Origin: Ferruginibacter sp. | Lineage (GTDB): Bacteria > Bacteroidota > Bacteroidia > Chitinophagales > Chitinophagaceae | Direction: 5' to 3' | NCBI GenBank assembly: GCA_025352695.1 | Contig: JANXSK010000167.1 | Coordinates: 1-32,512 of the forward strand | Length of the DNA: 32,512 bases | Translations under genes and position numbers: made by a program | Shown here: positions 1-8,852 of the stretch, in pieces | Numbering within the stretch: position 1 is the stretch's first letter | Layout: every line of letters starts with the position of its first letter | The notes under the pieces: generated by a model | Told to the model about the DNA's origin: nothing | What the model saw: only the letters and a program-made list of their open reading frames with translations | Databases searched by the model: none

Positions 1-1
1 G

Positions 2-75
2 CTCCCCCTTCCCGACTTGAACGGGAGACCCTCTGATTAACAGTCAGATGCTCTAACCAACTGAGCTAAGGAGGA
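2..75 (-). tRNA. tRNA-Asn (GTT)
   Basis: Read on the minus strand, this 74-nt sequence folds as a complete cloverleaf. The acceptor arm TCCTCCT pairs with AGGGGGA, the D stem is GCTC/GAGC, and the anticodon stem TCTGA/TCAGA encloses the loop CTGTTAA, giving anticodon GTT. The T arm CCCG/CGGG carries the usual TTCAA loop start. The discriminator is G at position 2, and the next base is C, so part of CCA may be encoded past the window edge. It lies downstream of the Rieske gene on the same strand and has its own promoter at 100-129. Confidence 0.95.
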
Positions 76-99
76 GTGTTGCAATTTTTAATTGGGAGG

Positions 100-129
100 C
101 AAAAATAAGGCTTTTTACTTTTCGACAAA
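100..129 (-). promoter_or_regulatory. Bacteroidota-type promoter for tRNA-Asn
   Basis: On the minus strand TTTG (126-129) is followed after 18 nt by TATTTTTG (100-107). This fits the Bacteroidota sigma factor consensus TTTG-N19-TAnnTTTG. It would start transcription about 18 nt before the tRNA. Consensus match only. Confidence 0.6.
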
Positions 130-141
130 AAATTAAATTAA

Positions 142-504
142 CTATTTTATCCAATTCCAAAGGTTATTTTCTTCAAACCCTACAAATATTCCCTCTTTTC
201 TGATTTCTACAGGAAAAGTTTTTAAAAAATATCCTTCGCCACTTGTATTTTGTCCATTTTGGAGGCCAAATTTATAGCTATGCAGCGGACATACAATATT
301 TCCTGTGGCATCAATATATCCGGCACTCAAATGCCCACCTGCATGGGGACATTTTTGTGTACATGCAAAAAGCGATTCTTTGTGTAACGCCATACAGATT
401 GTTTTACCTCCCACAATAAATTCAGCAATTCCATTGGCAGAAAAATTTATTTCGGCGATATTGACTGCCAATTTATACCATTGGTATTTTTTTAAATGCT
501 CCAT
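142..504 (-). CDS. Rieske [2Fe-2S] domain protein
   Basis: This is a single-domain Rieske ferredoxin of 120 residues. The cluster-binding motifs are C52-P-H54 and C72-P-L-H75, about 18 residues apart, which is the standard two-Cys, two-His ligand set. There is no signal peptide or membrane segment, so a cytoplasmic electron carrier is likely. The size and fold resemble the small NirD-like or dioxygenase-ferredoxin group, but no oxygenase or reductase partner is nearby, so the redox partner is unknown. The ATG at 504 lies 22 nt after the hflX stop codon, suggesting co-transcription with hflX. Confidence 0.85.
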   Translation of the reverse strand: MEHLKKYQWYKLAVNIAEINFSANGIAEFIVGGKTICMALHKESLFACTQKCPHAGGHLSAGYIDATGNIVCPLHSYKFGLQNGQNTSGEGYFLKTFPVEIRKEGIFVGFEENNLWNWIK

Positions 505-526
505 TAAAAAATTAGCTGAAATTTAC

Positions 527-1720
527 TCAATAAAAAAACTCTGCTTTGTAGGGATACCTTATTTGGTACATTTCTCTTACTTTATTTAAAATAGTTTGTT
601 TTAATAAGTCAAGATTTGTTTTTTCAGTTGCCGAAACAAATACACAATTACCATTTGTTTCATTTTGCCAACGCTGTTTCAAATCAATCAATATTTCCAT
701 TTTAACATCTTCTTCCAACCATTCGTCAAATGCTTCGGACTCATATTTGTCCATTTTATTAAAAATAGTAATTGTGGGTTTTTCATTGGCATTTAACTCT
801 GCCAGGGTTTTATTTACAATTGCAAACTGTTCTTCGTATTGTGGATGGGAGATGTCAACTACATGCAATAATATATCCGCTTCTCTTACCTCATCCAGCG
901 TGCTTTTAAAACTCTCTACCAAATGATGGGGGAGTTTGCGGATAAACCCAACAGTATCACTTAACAAAAAAGGCGTTTGCTCAAACACTACTTTCCTTGT
1001 CGTTGTATCAAGCGTTGCAAATAATTTATTTTCGGCAAACACGTCACTTTTACTAAGCAGGTTCATAATAGTAGACTTGCCTACATTGGTATAACCTACC
1101 AATGATACTCGTATAAACTCACCTCGTTCCTTACGTTGGGTAAAAGATTGCTGGTCTATTTCGAGCAGGCGTTTTCGCAAAAGCGTAATTTTATCTTTTA
1201 CAATACGTCTGTCTGTTTCTATTTCTGTTTCGCCGGGACCTCTTGTACCTACACCTCCACCTTGTCTTTCCAAATGTTTCCACATACCCTTTAACCTTGG
1301 TAAAATGTATTGATATTGTGCCAACTCTACTTGAGTACGGGCCTGTGCTGTTTTGGCTCTGCTGGCAAATATGTCGAGAATCAAATCACTTCTATCAATG
1401 GTTTTTACGCCGAGTTCCTTTTCAATGTTTTGAATTTGTGAGCCTGTTAATTCATCATCAAAAATTACCAGCTCCACATCTCTATGCAAGCTTATGTATT
1501 GCTTTATTTCTTCTAATTTACCTTTGCCAACAAAGGTTCTGCTATCTGGATGTGGCAATTTTTGGGTAAATTTTTTCAACGTAATTAAACCGGCAGTTTC
1601 TGCTAAAAATGCCAACTCATTCAAATATTCATTTAATTGTTGCTCAGTTTGACCACCTGTTACAATACCTACCAGCACCGTTTTTTGTTCCTGCTGAAAT
1701 TGTTTTTTTTTCTCTATCAA
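527..1720 (-). CDS. hflX: GTPase HflX
   Basis: HflX is a ribosome-associated GTPase that acts on the 50S subunit and rescues stalled ribosomes in other bacteria. The protein has 397 residues. An N-terminal nucleotide-binding-like domain and a helical linker are followed by the HflX signature GGGVGTRGPGETE (154-166). The G domain follows, with G1 GYTNVGKS (209-216), G3 DTVG (255-258) and G4 NKMD (321-324). The start is TTG: an in-frame TAA lies a few codons upstream and there is no ATG between. The Rieske gene follows after 22 nt. A TACTTTTG box at 1809-1816 could be its promoter -7 element but has no clear -33 partner. Confidence 0.95.
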   Translation of the reverse strand: MIEKKKQFQQEQKTVLVGIVTGGQTEQQLNEYLNELAFLAETAGLITLKKFTQKLPHPDSRTFVGKGKLEEIKQYISLHRDVELVIFDDELTGSQIQNIEKELGVKTIDRSDLILDIFASRAKTAQARTQVELAQYQYILPRLKGMWKHLERQGGGVGTRGPGETEIETDRRIVKDKITLLRKRLLEIDQQSFTQRKERGEFIRVSLVGYTNVGKSTIMNLLSKSDVFAENKLFATLDTTTRKVVFEQTPFLLSDTVGFIRKLPHHLVESFKSTLDEVREADILLHVVDISHPQYEEQFAIVNKTLAELNANEKPTITIFNKMDKYESEAFDEWLEEDVKMEILIDLKQRWQNETNGNCVFVSATEKTNLDLLKQTILNKVREMYQIRYPYKAEFFY

Positions 1721-1808
1721 AATTGCTATTTTTTATACTGTAATCGGCATAAGTGCCTAAAAACATTACTGTATTTTTTATGTTAACTCCGCCGCTAAGG
1801 CTTCTATA

Positions 1809-1816
1809 CAAAAGTA
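1809..1816 (-). promoter_or_regulatory. possible -7 element for hflX
   Basis: TACTTTTG on the minus strand matches TAnnTTTG exactly. No TTTG-like element lies 18-21 nt upstream, because that space is taken by the terminator stem of the preceding gene. The predicted leader would be about 85 nt. Weak support. Confidence 0.3.
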
Positions 1817-1845
1817 AAGCGTTCTGAGAGGTATCAGAACGCTTT
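1816..1845 (-). terminator. Rho-independent terminator after the SurA-like gene
   Basis: A perfect 12-bp stem, 1816-1827 paired with 1834-1845, encloses a 6-nt loop. It lies 20 nt beyond the stop of the SurA-like gene. On the minus strand the stem is followed by a short T-rich run (ACTTTTG). The flanking T-rich run on the plus side makes it look bidirectional, but no plus-strand gene ends here. Confidence 0.75.
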
Positions 1846-1865
1846 TATACTTTATTTTAAATTTA

Positions 1866-3242
1866 TTATTTTCCTACTGCCAGTGTAGGGTTTGTCCATT
1901 TTTTCATTTCTGCACAATTCTTGTATTCTTCGTCAACCTTAATATAGTAAGTGCCTATCTTTTCATTAAACCATTTTTCCAAGGCTTCACTCTTTTTTTC
2001 CTCTAAAGCCCTCAGACTAATTTTATTGTAATCATCTTTTATATTTTCTCTGTGTGGATCAGTTTTACTTAAAAGATAAACAATCCTTACACCCTTCTTT
2101 TTTCTCTCATCTTCAAATTCTTTGGGCTGAGAAAATTGGCCAACTTTTAAATCTTTCAACATCACCACCATATCTTTATCTAGCTGGTCAATAGTGATGT
2201 AGGTACTTCCTTCTGCATTTGTTTTTCTTCCGCCGGTGAATTTACTGTTTTCGTCATCGCTGTATCTTGATACCGCTTCACCAAATTGTATTGTTCCGGC
2301 TAATAACTTTGATCTTACGGTATCCAATTTAGCTAAAGTGGCATCTATTTCCGCCTTCGTAATCTGGGGAATTTTTAATATGTGCCTAACTGATGCATCA
2401 TCACCTGCACGACTAACCATTTGAATAATGTGATAACCAAACGGCGTTTTAAAAGGGCTGCTAACCTGTCCTTCTTTTAAAGCAAATGCCTTACCCATGA
2501 ATATTGCATCAAAACCTTTCTGACCTCTATTTAAATCTAGCTGGCCATTATTTTGTTTTTGTGTTGCCACATCATCCGAGTAAATATCGGCCATTTTTTT
2601 AAAATCTTTTTTGCCACTTTCTACTTGTTGCTTAAACTCATTCAACTGCTCAATACAATATTCTTCTGCCTCTCTGCTCGCTTTTGGATAGGCAACAATC
2701 TGACCAATCTCCAGTTCACTTTCGTAATATGGTAAACTGTCTTTAGGTAATTTATTAAAATAAGCTTTTACTTCGTTGGGCGTTATGCGTATACCATCTA
2801 CAATTTTATTGCGCATTGCGCCGGCGAGTTTCCTTTCTCTAAATCCATCTTTAAAATCTTCCTTTAACTGATAAAGCGACTTGCCTGAAATTTCTTCCAG
2901 TTTTTCTTTTGATCCATATGCTCCAATAAAATAACGTACCTGGTTATCTATATCGGCAGCAATTTCTTCTTCAGTAACCGGTAATGAATCTCTTTCTGCC
3001 TGTAATACCAATGCTTTAATTCCCATAGATTGTTCTAAAGATAAACAGCGGGCATTTGTTGGCACTTCCACTCCCTGCCGTTGCATATCTGTAATGGTAT
3101 TATCAATATCACTTTTTAAAATAACCTTGTCGCCAACAACAGCTATTATCTTATCTGCAACAACTTTTACCGATTGCGCCAAAGCCATTGTACATAACAT
3201 GACATTTATGCTCAAAAGTAAAAATATCTTTTTTGTATTCAT
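1866..3242 (-). CDS. periplasmic SurA-type peptidylprolyl isomerase
   Basis: This is a predicted periplasmic chaperone and prolyl isomerase acting on outer-membrane proteins. I chose the ATG at 3242 (458 residues) because it puts a signal peptide at the very N-terminus, with a KK pair, a hydrophobic core and cleavage after ALAQ near residue 23. An upstream in-frame start at 3290 would bury the signal behind 16 residues. A SurA N-terminal helical region follows (about 25-170). Two parvulin (PPIC) domains come next, at about 176-278 (ending in a PFGYHII motif) and about 283-393. A charged helical tail closes the protein. It stands alone between terminators, unlike E. coli surA, which sits in an lptD-pdxA operon. 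Confidence 0.85.
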   Translation of the reverse strand: MNTKKIFLLLSINVMLCTMALAQSVKVVADKIIAVVGDKVILKSDIDNTITDMQRQGVEVPTNARCLSLEQSMGIKALVLQAERDSLPVTEEEIAADIDNQVRYFIGAYGSKEKLEEISGKSLYQLKEDFKDGFRERKLAGAMRNKIVDGIRITPNEVKAYFNKLPKDSLPYYESELEIGQIVAYPKASREAEEYCIEQLNEFKQQVESGKKDFKKMADIYSDDVATQKQNNGQLDLNRGQKGFDAIFMGKAFALKEGQVSSPFKTPFGYHIIQMVSRAGDDASVRHILKIPQITKAEIDATLAKLDTVRSKLLAGTIQFGEAVSRYSDDENSKFTGGRKTNAEGSTYITIDQLDKDMVVMLKDLKVGQFSQPKEFEDERKKKGVRIVYLLSKTDPHRENIKDDYNKISLRALEEKKSEALEKWFNEKIGTYYIKVDEEYKNCAEMKKWTNPTLAVGK

Positions 3243-3299
3243 TTTATTATCAATATTAATCAGGGTTGCCTGTTTGGTTAAATACCGCAAGGGTTAAAA

Positions 3300-3334
3300 T
3301 CAAAAATAAAGAGCTATTTTATCAATAGCCCTTT
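3300..3334 (-). terminator. terminator of the rimP-nusA-infB operon
   Basis: An 11-bp stem with one G-T pair, 3308-3318 with 3324-3334, has a 5-nt loop. On the minus strand it is followed by TTTATTTTTG. It lies about 190 nt beyond the infB stop. The 190-nt stretch between holds only a 60-codon frame that I regard as spurious. Confidence 0.7.
3301..3308 (-). promoter_or_regulatory. possible -7 element for the SurA-like gene
   Basis: TATTTTTG on the minus strand is an exact TAnnTTTG match about 60 nt before the ATG at 3242. It coincides with the T-rich tail of the infB terminator. No good -33 element is visible, so support is modest. Confidence 0.35.
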
Positions 3335-3523
3335 TTGTAATTATGTTTAACAAATGTTTGTGTCCTAACTTTAGTAAAGGTAGCAACATCGTTGTGTCAC
3401 TCACTTGTACGCCATACCTATTTGATACTCCTCCTAAATTTGCTTTCGTTTCCTTAATCCGAAATAAAGTAAACTGTAACAATTTATCAAAAATCAGACA
3501 TCAAAAAATCAGCAATCAGACAT

Positions 3524-6500
3524 TTACAATGTACGTTTCACTTCTACTTCTTCAAATGCTTCCACAATATCACCTACTTCAATATTGGCGTAATTCTTAA
3601 TGGTTAATCCGCATTCCATATTGGTAGTAACTTCTTTTACATCATCCCTGTAACGTTTAAGGCTACCCAATTCTCCGGTAAATATTACAATACCATCTCT
3701 CACCAAACGAATACGGTTGTTCCTTGCAATTTTACCATCCAATACAATGCAACCTGCAACCGTAGCTTTATCAAACTTGTACATTTCTTTGATCTCTACG
3801 TTCGCCAGTACTTTATCTTCAACACCTGGTTCAAGCATACCTTCCATTGCACTCCTGATTTCTTCAATAGCATTGTAAATGATAGAATATAATTTTATCT
3901 GAATACCTTCCTGTTCACCCAAACGAGCTGCCTGCATAGATGGGCGAACGTTGAAGCCAATAATAATAGCATCGGATGCGTTTGCTAATGTAACATCACT
4001 TTCAGTGATGGCACCTACCGCTTTGTGTATTACTTTTATTACAATTTCTTCAGTACTTAATTTTTGTAAGGAATCGCTTAATGCCTCTACAGATCCATCC
4101 ACATCTCCTTTAATAATAACATTCAATTCTTTAAAGCTTCCCAAAGCCAAACGACGACCAATTTCATCCAGTGTAATATGCTTTTTAGCCCTCATACCCT
4201 GTTCTCTCAGTATTTGTCCACGTTGGTAGGCTTTTTCTCTTGCTTCACTTTCATCTGAGTAAACTTTGAAAGTTTCACCTGCTTGGGGTGCACCGTTTAA
4301 TCCCAAAATTAAAACCGGTGTTGATGGAGGTGCTATTTCACTGCGTTGATTGCGTTCATTGTACATAGCTTTTACCTTACCAAAATTTTGGCCAGAAACA
4401 ATCATATCACCCAATTTAAGTGTGCCATTCTGAACAAGAATCGTTGCAACATAACCCCTTCCTTTATCAAGCGATGCCTCAATAACAGTTCCGTTGGCAC
4501 CTTTTTTAGGATTGGCTTTTAATTCAAGTACATCTGCCTCTAAGAGAATTTTTTCCATTAGCAAATCAATATTCAACCCTTGTTTGGCACTTATTTCCTG
4601 GCTTTGGTATTTACCACCCCAGCTTTCAACCAATATGTTCATGGCTGCTAATTGCTCCTTAATCTTTTCGGGGTTAGAGCCATCTCTGTCAATTTTATTG
4701 ATAGCAAATATCATTGGTACACCCGCAGCTTGTGCATGGGAAATAGCTTCCTTTGTTTGTGGCATTACAGCATCATCGGCAGCAATTACAATTACCGCAA
4801 TATCTGTAACTTTTGCACCACGGGCCCTCATTGCAGTAAACGCTTCATGACCTGGCGTATCAAGGAAAGTAATGGCTCTTCCATCTTTTAATTTTACTTC
4901 ATACGCACCAATATGTTGGGTAATACCACCAGCTTCACCAGCTATTACATTTGTATTTCGTATGTGATCTAACAGAGAAGTTTTACCATGATCTACGTGG
5001 CCCATGATAGTTACAATTGGAGCCCTGCCAGTAAGATCTGCTACATCCTCCTCTTCGTCATCTTCTTCCATTTCGGCAGCATCTTCAACCCCAATAAATT
5101 CAACCTCGTAATTAAATTCACTTACTACCAGTTCAATAACGTCTGCCTCTAAACGCTGGTTAATGGAAACCATTATACCTAAGTTCATACACTTGCTAAT
5201 AATATCAGCAAAACTTACGTCCATCAAACCTGCTAATTCACTTACAGAAATAAATTCGGTTACCTGCAACTTATTACTTTCGCCCCCTTCTGTTCCTCTT
5301 TGTATTGCAAGTTCATCTCTTTTGGCCTTCCTGTATTTAGCTTTTAGACTTTTACCACGTCCACCGCCACCTGATAATTTAGCCTGCGTTTCTTTTATTT
5401 TATCCTGAATTTCTTTAGCATCAATTTCCCTGTCCTGGCTACGTGCAGCAGGTGCTGCAGTACGGTTGTTATTAAATCTATTACTTCCACCACCCTGTGT
5501 TCCACCCGGCCTATTAACACTTGGAGCCCCACCGGGCCTGTTAACACCAGAAGAACCTCCGGGCCTGCTTCCTGCTGGAGGAGCACTAGTATTTGGACGA
5601 TTGCGATTTTGATCATTTATTGCTGGTCTTGGCGCATTGCCTGTGCCACCTTGTCCCTGATGCGGGGGTGCGCCAGGTTTTCTTTCCATAGGAATGCGTT
5701 TGCGCTTGCGCTTATCGTCTTCCCTTTTGGGTCTTGTATCATTATCAACAGGTAGTTCAATTTTACCTAAAATTTTAGGCCCTTCTAATTTATCTGCCTT
5801 TATATTTTCTATAATAGCAGGTGCATTTATAACAGGTTCGTCAACTTTTATTGACGCTACAACTACTGGAGAAATTGTAATTACAACAGGTTTTTCAGCT
5901 ACTGGAATAATCTCTATTTTTTGAGGTGTTGTTACTGGTTTTTCTTCTGCTTTTTTGGTAGCCTTTTTAGGTCTTGTCGAAGAATCAATAGCGTTTAAAT
6001 CAATTTTTGTAACCACCCTTGGTGCTTCAATTTCCGGAGCATCAATCCTTGTAAGTTCTACCTTTGCTACTTCTGTTACAGGCTTTTCTATAATAGTAAT
6101 TTCTGCTGCAGGAACTGGTATTTCAACGGGTTCTATTACAACCAGTTTTACTTCAACTGGTTTTACTATTTCTACAGGCTTTTCCTCCCTTGGAATTTCT
6201 ACAACAGGTACAACTACAGCTACATCAATTGGCTTCACTTCAATTGGTTTTTCAACCGGCGGAGGAACCACCACAGCTGTATCTTTCTTTTTAAAAGAAA
6301 GGTCTTCTTCGTCTCTTTTCTTTTTTGGTTCTGTAACACCAGCACCTTTTGACAATTCAATCTTTTGCGCTTTTTCCTTTGCGGCTTTATCTTGTTGAAA
6401 CTCTGACTGCAAAACACGGTACATTTGTTCCGTGAGTTTTGCTGTTGGTGTTAAGTCATCTCTTTTAAACCCCTTAGATTCAAGAAATTCAACTAAGGTA

Positions 6501-6568
6501 TCTTTCCCTATATTAAATTCCCTGGCGGCGTTCAATAATCTTGGTGTATTTGTTGCTACTTCTGACAT
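3524..6568 (-). CDS. infB: translation initiation factor IF-2
   Basis: IF2 is the GTPase that places initiator fMet-tRNA on the 30S subunit and promotes 50S joining. The protein has 1014 residues against about 890 in E. coli. An IF2 N-terminal helical domain (about 8-55) is followed by a long Pro/Val/Lys/Glu-rich region (about 95-280). A basic Gly/Pro/Asn-rich stretch with repeated RPGG motifs (about 334-356) comes next, then a second IF2_N-like domain (about 435-490). The G domain has G1 GHVDHGKT (523-530), G3 DTPGH (570-574) and G4 NKID (624-627). Domains II to IV follow and end normally. It is the last gene of the rimP-nusA-infB operon, 76 nt after nusA. Confidence 0.98.
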   Translation of the reverse strand: MSEVATNTPRLLNAAREFNIGKDTLVEFLESKGFKRDDLTPTAKLTEQMYRVLQSEFQQDKAAKEKAQKIELSKGAGVTEPKKKRDEEDLSFKKKDTAVVVPPPVEKPIEVKPIDVAVVVPVVEIPREEKPVEIVKPVEVKLVVIEPVEIPVPAAEITIIEKPVTEVAKVELTRIDAPEIEAPRVVTKIDLNAIDSSTRPKKATKKAEEKPVTTPQKIEIIPVAEKPVVITISPVVVASIKVDEPVINAPAIIENIKADKLEGPKILGKIELPVDNDTRPKREDDKRKRKRIPMERKPGAPPHQGQGGTGNAPRPAINDQNRNRPNTSAPPAGSRPGGSSGVNRPGGAPSVNRPGGTQGGGSNRFNNNRTAAPAARSQDREIDAKEIQDKIKETQAKLSGGGGRGKSLKAKYRKAKRDELAIQRGTEGGESNKLQVTEFISVSELAGLMDVSFADIISKCMNLGIMVSINQRLEADVIELVVSEFNYEVEFIGVEDAAEMEEDDEEEDVADLTGRAPIVTIMGHVDHGKTSLLDHIRNTNVIAGEAGGITQHIGAYEVKLKDGRAITFLDTPGHEAFTAMRARGAKVTDIAVIVIAADDAVMPQTKEAISHAQAAGVPMIFAINKIDRDGSNPEKIKEQLAAMNILVESWGGKYQSQEISAKQGLNIDLLMEKILLEADVLELKANPKKGANGTVIEASLDKGRGYVATILVQNGTLKLGDMIVSGQNFGKVKAMYNERNQRSEIAPPSTPVLILGLNGAPQAGETFKVYSDESEAREKAYQRGQILREQGMRAKKHITLDEIGRRLALGSFKELNVIIKGDVDGSVEALSDSLQKLSTEEIVIKVIHKAVGAITESDVTLANASDAIIIGFNVRPSMQAARLGEQEGIQIKLYSIIYNAIEEIRSAMEGMLEPGVEDKVLANVEIKEMYKFDKATVAGCIVLDGKIARNNRIRLVRDGIVIFTGELGSLKRYRDDVKEVTTNMECGLTIKNYANIEVGDIVEAFEEVEVKRTL

Positions 6569-6644
6569 TCGTGTTTTGTTTGCCTATAACTATTGGTACA
6601 TAGGCGGTCATTTTCTTTTTAAATTATAATATATTACCATGCCA

Positions 6645-7895
6645 TCACTCTTTTTCAAATTCTTCTTTTAAAATCCTCAAAACATCGGCAATAGTTTCTT
6701 TTTCCAAATCTGTCCTTCTTTCTAATTCTTCTGCGGTTAAATCCAATACAGAACGGGCGGTATCGCAACCTACTTTTTTCAAGGCCTCTATTACCCAAGG
6801 TTCTATTTCGTCACTGAATTCTTGCAAATCAATATCAAATTCATCTACTTCTCCTTCATTATCCCGGAATACATCTATTTCGAACCCTGTCAATTCACAG
6901 GCCAATTTTATATTTACGCCTCTTCTTCCTATTGCCAATGATACCTGATCAGGTTTTAAAAATACAGTAGCATGCTTTTTTTCTTCATTAATATCTATGC
7001 TGGTAATTTTTGCTGGTGTTAGTGACCGTTGTATCAATAACTGTATATTGCTTGTCCAGTTGATTACATCAATATTTTCATTTTTTAATTCTCTAACTAT
7101 ACCGTGAATACGGCTTCCCTTCATACCGACGCAGGCACCCACAGGATCAATCCTATCATCAAAACTTTCTACCGCTATTTTAGCCCTTTCGCCCGGATCT
7201 CTCACAATTTTTTTTACAACAATTAAACCATCAAATATTTCAGGAACTTCAATTTCCAATAATTTTTCTAAAAATGAAGCACTTGTTCTTGATACTACAA
7301 TGATTGCCTGGCTATTCTTTAACTCTACCTTTTTTACAACGCCGCGTACATTTTCTCCCTTTTTAAAATAATCAGATGGTATTTGCTCTGATTTTGGTAA
7401 AATCATTTCATTACCCTCCTCATCCAATAACAACACTTCTTTTTTCCAAACCTGATAAACTTCTCCACTCACGATATCTCCTACACGATCCTCGTATTTT
7501 TTTATTAACAGGTTTTTCTTAAGGTCATTGATGCGGCTTGCCAATGTTTGCTTACCTGCTAATATTGCTCTGCGACCAAATTCCTTTTGAATATCTACCT
7601 CTTCATATAATTCTTCCCCAACAGCATAATCCGGTTCAATTTTAATTGCATCGCTATATTCAATTTCCGTTAACGTATTATAAATATCGCCATCATCGAC
7701 AATGGTGCGACGACGAAAAATTTCCAAATCGCCCTTTTGGTCATTTACAATTACATCAAACTGATCATCACTACCGTATTTTTTACGAATTAATGTTTTA
7801 AAAACATCCTCCATAACTTTCATTAATGTCGGACGATCAATGTTTTCAGCTTCTTTAAATTCCTGAAAGGAATCAATCAAATTAATACGTGCCAT
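6645..7895 (-). CDS. nusA: transcription termination/antitermination protein NusA
   Basis: NusA binds RNA polymerase, promotes pausing and intrinsic termination, and takes part in antitermination. The protein has 416 residues. The N-terminal RNAP-binding domain (about 1-125) is followed by an S1 domain (about 135-203). KH1 carries the GMKG loop (258-261) and KH2 carries AIGRRG (321-326). One helix-hairpin-helix acidic repeat closes the protein (about 365-414), so it lacks the tandem C-terminal repeats that make E. coli NusA 495 residues. The short form appears usual in this phylum. It lies 55 nt after rimP and 76 nt before infB. As a termination factor it could act on the hairpin in its own operon leader (8426-8456); that link is inference. 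Confidence 0.97.
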   Translation of the reverse strand: MARINLIDSFQEFKEAENIDRPTLMKVMEDVFKTLIRKKYGSDDQFDVIVNDQKGDLEIFRRRTIVDDGDIYNTLTEIEYSDAIKIEPDYAVGEELYEEVDIQKEFGRRAILAGKQTLASRINDLKKNLLIKKYEDRVGDIVSGEVYQVWKKEVLLLDEEGNEMILPKSEQIPSDYFKKGENVRGVVKKVELKNSQAIIVVSRTSASFLEKLLEIEVPEIFDGLIVVKKIVRDPGERAKIAVESFDDRIDPVGACVGMKGSRIHGIVRELKNENIDVINWTSNIQLLIQRSLTPAKITSIDINEEKKHATVFLKPDQVSLAIGRRGVNIKLACELTGFEIDVFRDNEGEVDEFDIDLQEFSDEIEPWVIEALKKVGCDTARSVLDLTAEELERRTDLEKETIADVLRILKEEFEKE

Positions 7896-7950
7896 AAACT
7901 TACCAGCCTCACTTTTACATCCCGCCGGCAGGGGTGTTTTGTTAAATAAA

Positions 7951-8421
7951 TTAAAATGCTATTAATACTATTGTTTGCTTCACCTGATTAAACGGAATGT
8001 CCGTTGTTAAAGTTAGTGCTTTTTTATTTTTACCTTCTGTGTATTCAATAGTTATTGTTTCTTCCGAAACCACCACTAATTTCCCTTCTTTTTTTGCTTC
8101 ATCAACCATGGTTATTTCTACATTGCGCCCAATATTTTTTTTGTATTGGCGAATAAGCTGCAATGGTTCGTCAATGCCAGGACTAGAAACCTCTAAAGAA
8201 AAATTTCCATCTGGATACCATCCTTCTTCTTCAATCGTACGATACATAGCCCTATTTATCTTCACACATTTGTCAATATTAAGGCCCTCATCTGCATCTA
8301 AAAACACTTTAATATTGTTTGTAGGCTTGATGCGAACGGATACTAAAAAAACGTCTTCAGTTGGTGGTAGTAATTTTGCTACCAACGCTTCTATTGCTTG
8401 TGTACTTGTGTCTTGAATCAT
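7951..8421 (-). CDS. rimP: ribosome maturation factor RimP
   Basis: RimP assists late maturation of the 30S subunit. The 156-residue protein has the typical N-terminal alpha/beta domain with the segment LEVSSPGIDEPL at about residues 101-112, and a C-terminal Sm-like beta barrel. It heads the conserved rimP-nusA-infB operon, which by itself nearly settles the identity. The ATG at 8421 lies about 50 nt downstream of the predicted transcription start and directly behind a stable hairpin. Confidence 0.95.
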   Translation of the reverse strand: MIQDTSTQAIEALVAKLLPPTEDVFLVSVRIKPTNNIKVFLDADEGLNIDKCVKINRAMYRTIEEEGWYPDGNFSLEVSSPGIDEPLQLIRQYKKNIGRNVEITMVDEAKKEGKLVVVSEETITIEYTEGKNKKALTLTTDIPFNQVKQTIVLIAF

Positions 8422-8458
8422 AAAAAATGAAGAAGGGAACGATCTTCGTTCCCTTCAT
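8357..8458 (-). other. possible overlapping upstream ORF in the rimP leader
   Basis: An ATG at 8458, about 12 nt from the predicted transcript start, opens a 33-codon frame that runs through the leader hairpin, past the rimP start codon in another frame, and stops with TGA at 8357. If translated it would compete with rimP initiation and disrupt the hairpin. No homology is recognisable, and it may be chance. Confidence 0.2.
8426..8456 (-). promoter_or_regulatory. terminator-like hairpin in the rimP-nusA-infB leader
   Basis: A perfect 11-bp stem, 8432-8442 with 8446-8456, has a 3-nt loop. On the minus strand it is followed by TTCATTTTTT and then the rimP ATG at 8421. It lies inside the predicted 50-nt leader and no other gene ends here, so it looks like an attenuator of this operon rather than a terminator of a neighbour. 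Confidence 0.6.
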
Positions 8459-8476
8459 TTGTTTCTTTTTCCAATG

Positions 8477-8507
8477 CAAATATAGTAAACTAATTAATAC
8501 CCGCAAA
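8477..8507 (-). promoter_or_regulatory. promoter of the rimP-nusA-infB operon
   Basis: On the minus strand TTTG (8504-8507), 19 nt of spacer and TATATTTG (8477-8484) match the Bacteroidota consensus TTTG-N19-TAnnTTTG at every defined position. The predicted start of transcription is near 8470. Confidence 0.8.
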
Positions 8508-8594
8508 ATTCAAAGCTTTATACCACATTATATTTTTATGAAATAATTAATAAATTTTAACAAAAAAAATTTAATTGATTTATACCTTTACATC

Positions 8595-8846
8595 ATGAAT
8601 ATTATTAGGTTAACTTTCGAACTTTTTATTTTATACCTCGTGTATAAATTAGTATTTGATTTAATAATTCCTGTTGCAAAGACTACCAGGCAGGTAAAAA
8701 AACAGTTTGTAGATATGAGTGCCCAGATGGAAGAAAAAATGAATCAGCAAAAGCAACAAGCCAATGCTTTTAATACTGCCAAACCACCTGTACAACCAAC
8801 CTCCAAAAGTGACGACTATATTGATTTTGAAGAAATAAAAAAGTAA
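8595..8846 (+). CDS. small membrane protein, DUF4834-like
   Basis: This 83-residue protein has one N-terminal membrane helix (about residues 4-27), a basic helical stretch rich in Lys and Gln (about 30-58), and a polar Pro/Ser linker. The tail is acidic and ends DYIDFEEIKK. The layout matches small DUF4834-type proteins of Bacteroidota, whose function is not known to me. The tail suggests a cytoplasmic protein-contact motif, but that is inference. It is divergent from rimP and convergent with the HAD gene, with only 6 nt between their stop codons. Confidence 0.65.
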   Translation: MNIIRLTFELFILYLVYKLVFDLIIPVAKTTRQVKKQFVDMSAQMEEKMNQQKQQANAFNTAKPPVQPTSKSDDYIDFEEIKK

Positions 8847-8852
8847 CTGCTT

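Noticed and set aside
3300..3482. 60-codon open frame between infB and the SurA-like gene (minus strand)
   Set aside because: It overlaps the infB terminator, has no recognisable domain and fits a chance frame in a short intergenic region.
5955..6398. 147-codon Ser/Thr-rich frame on the plus strand
   Set aside because: It is the complement of the repetitive Pro/Val/Lys region of infB; the composition is a by-product of that repeat.
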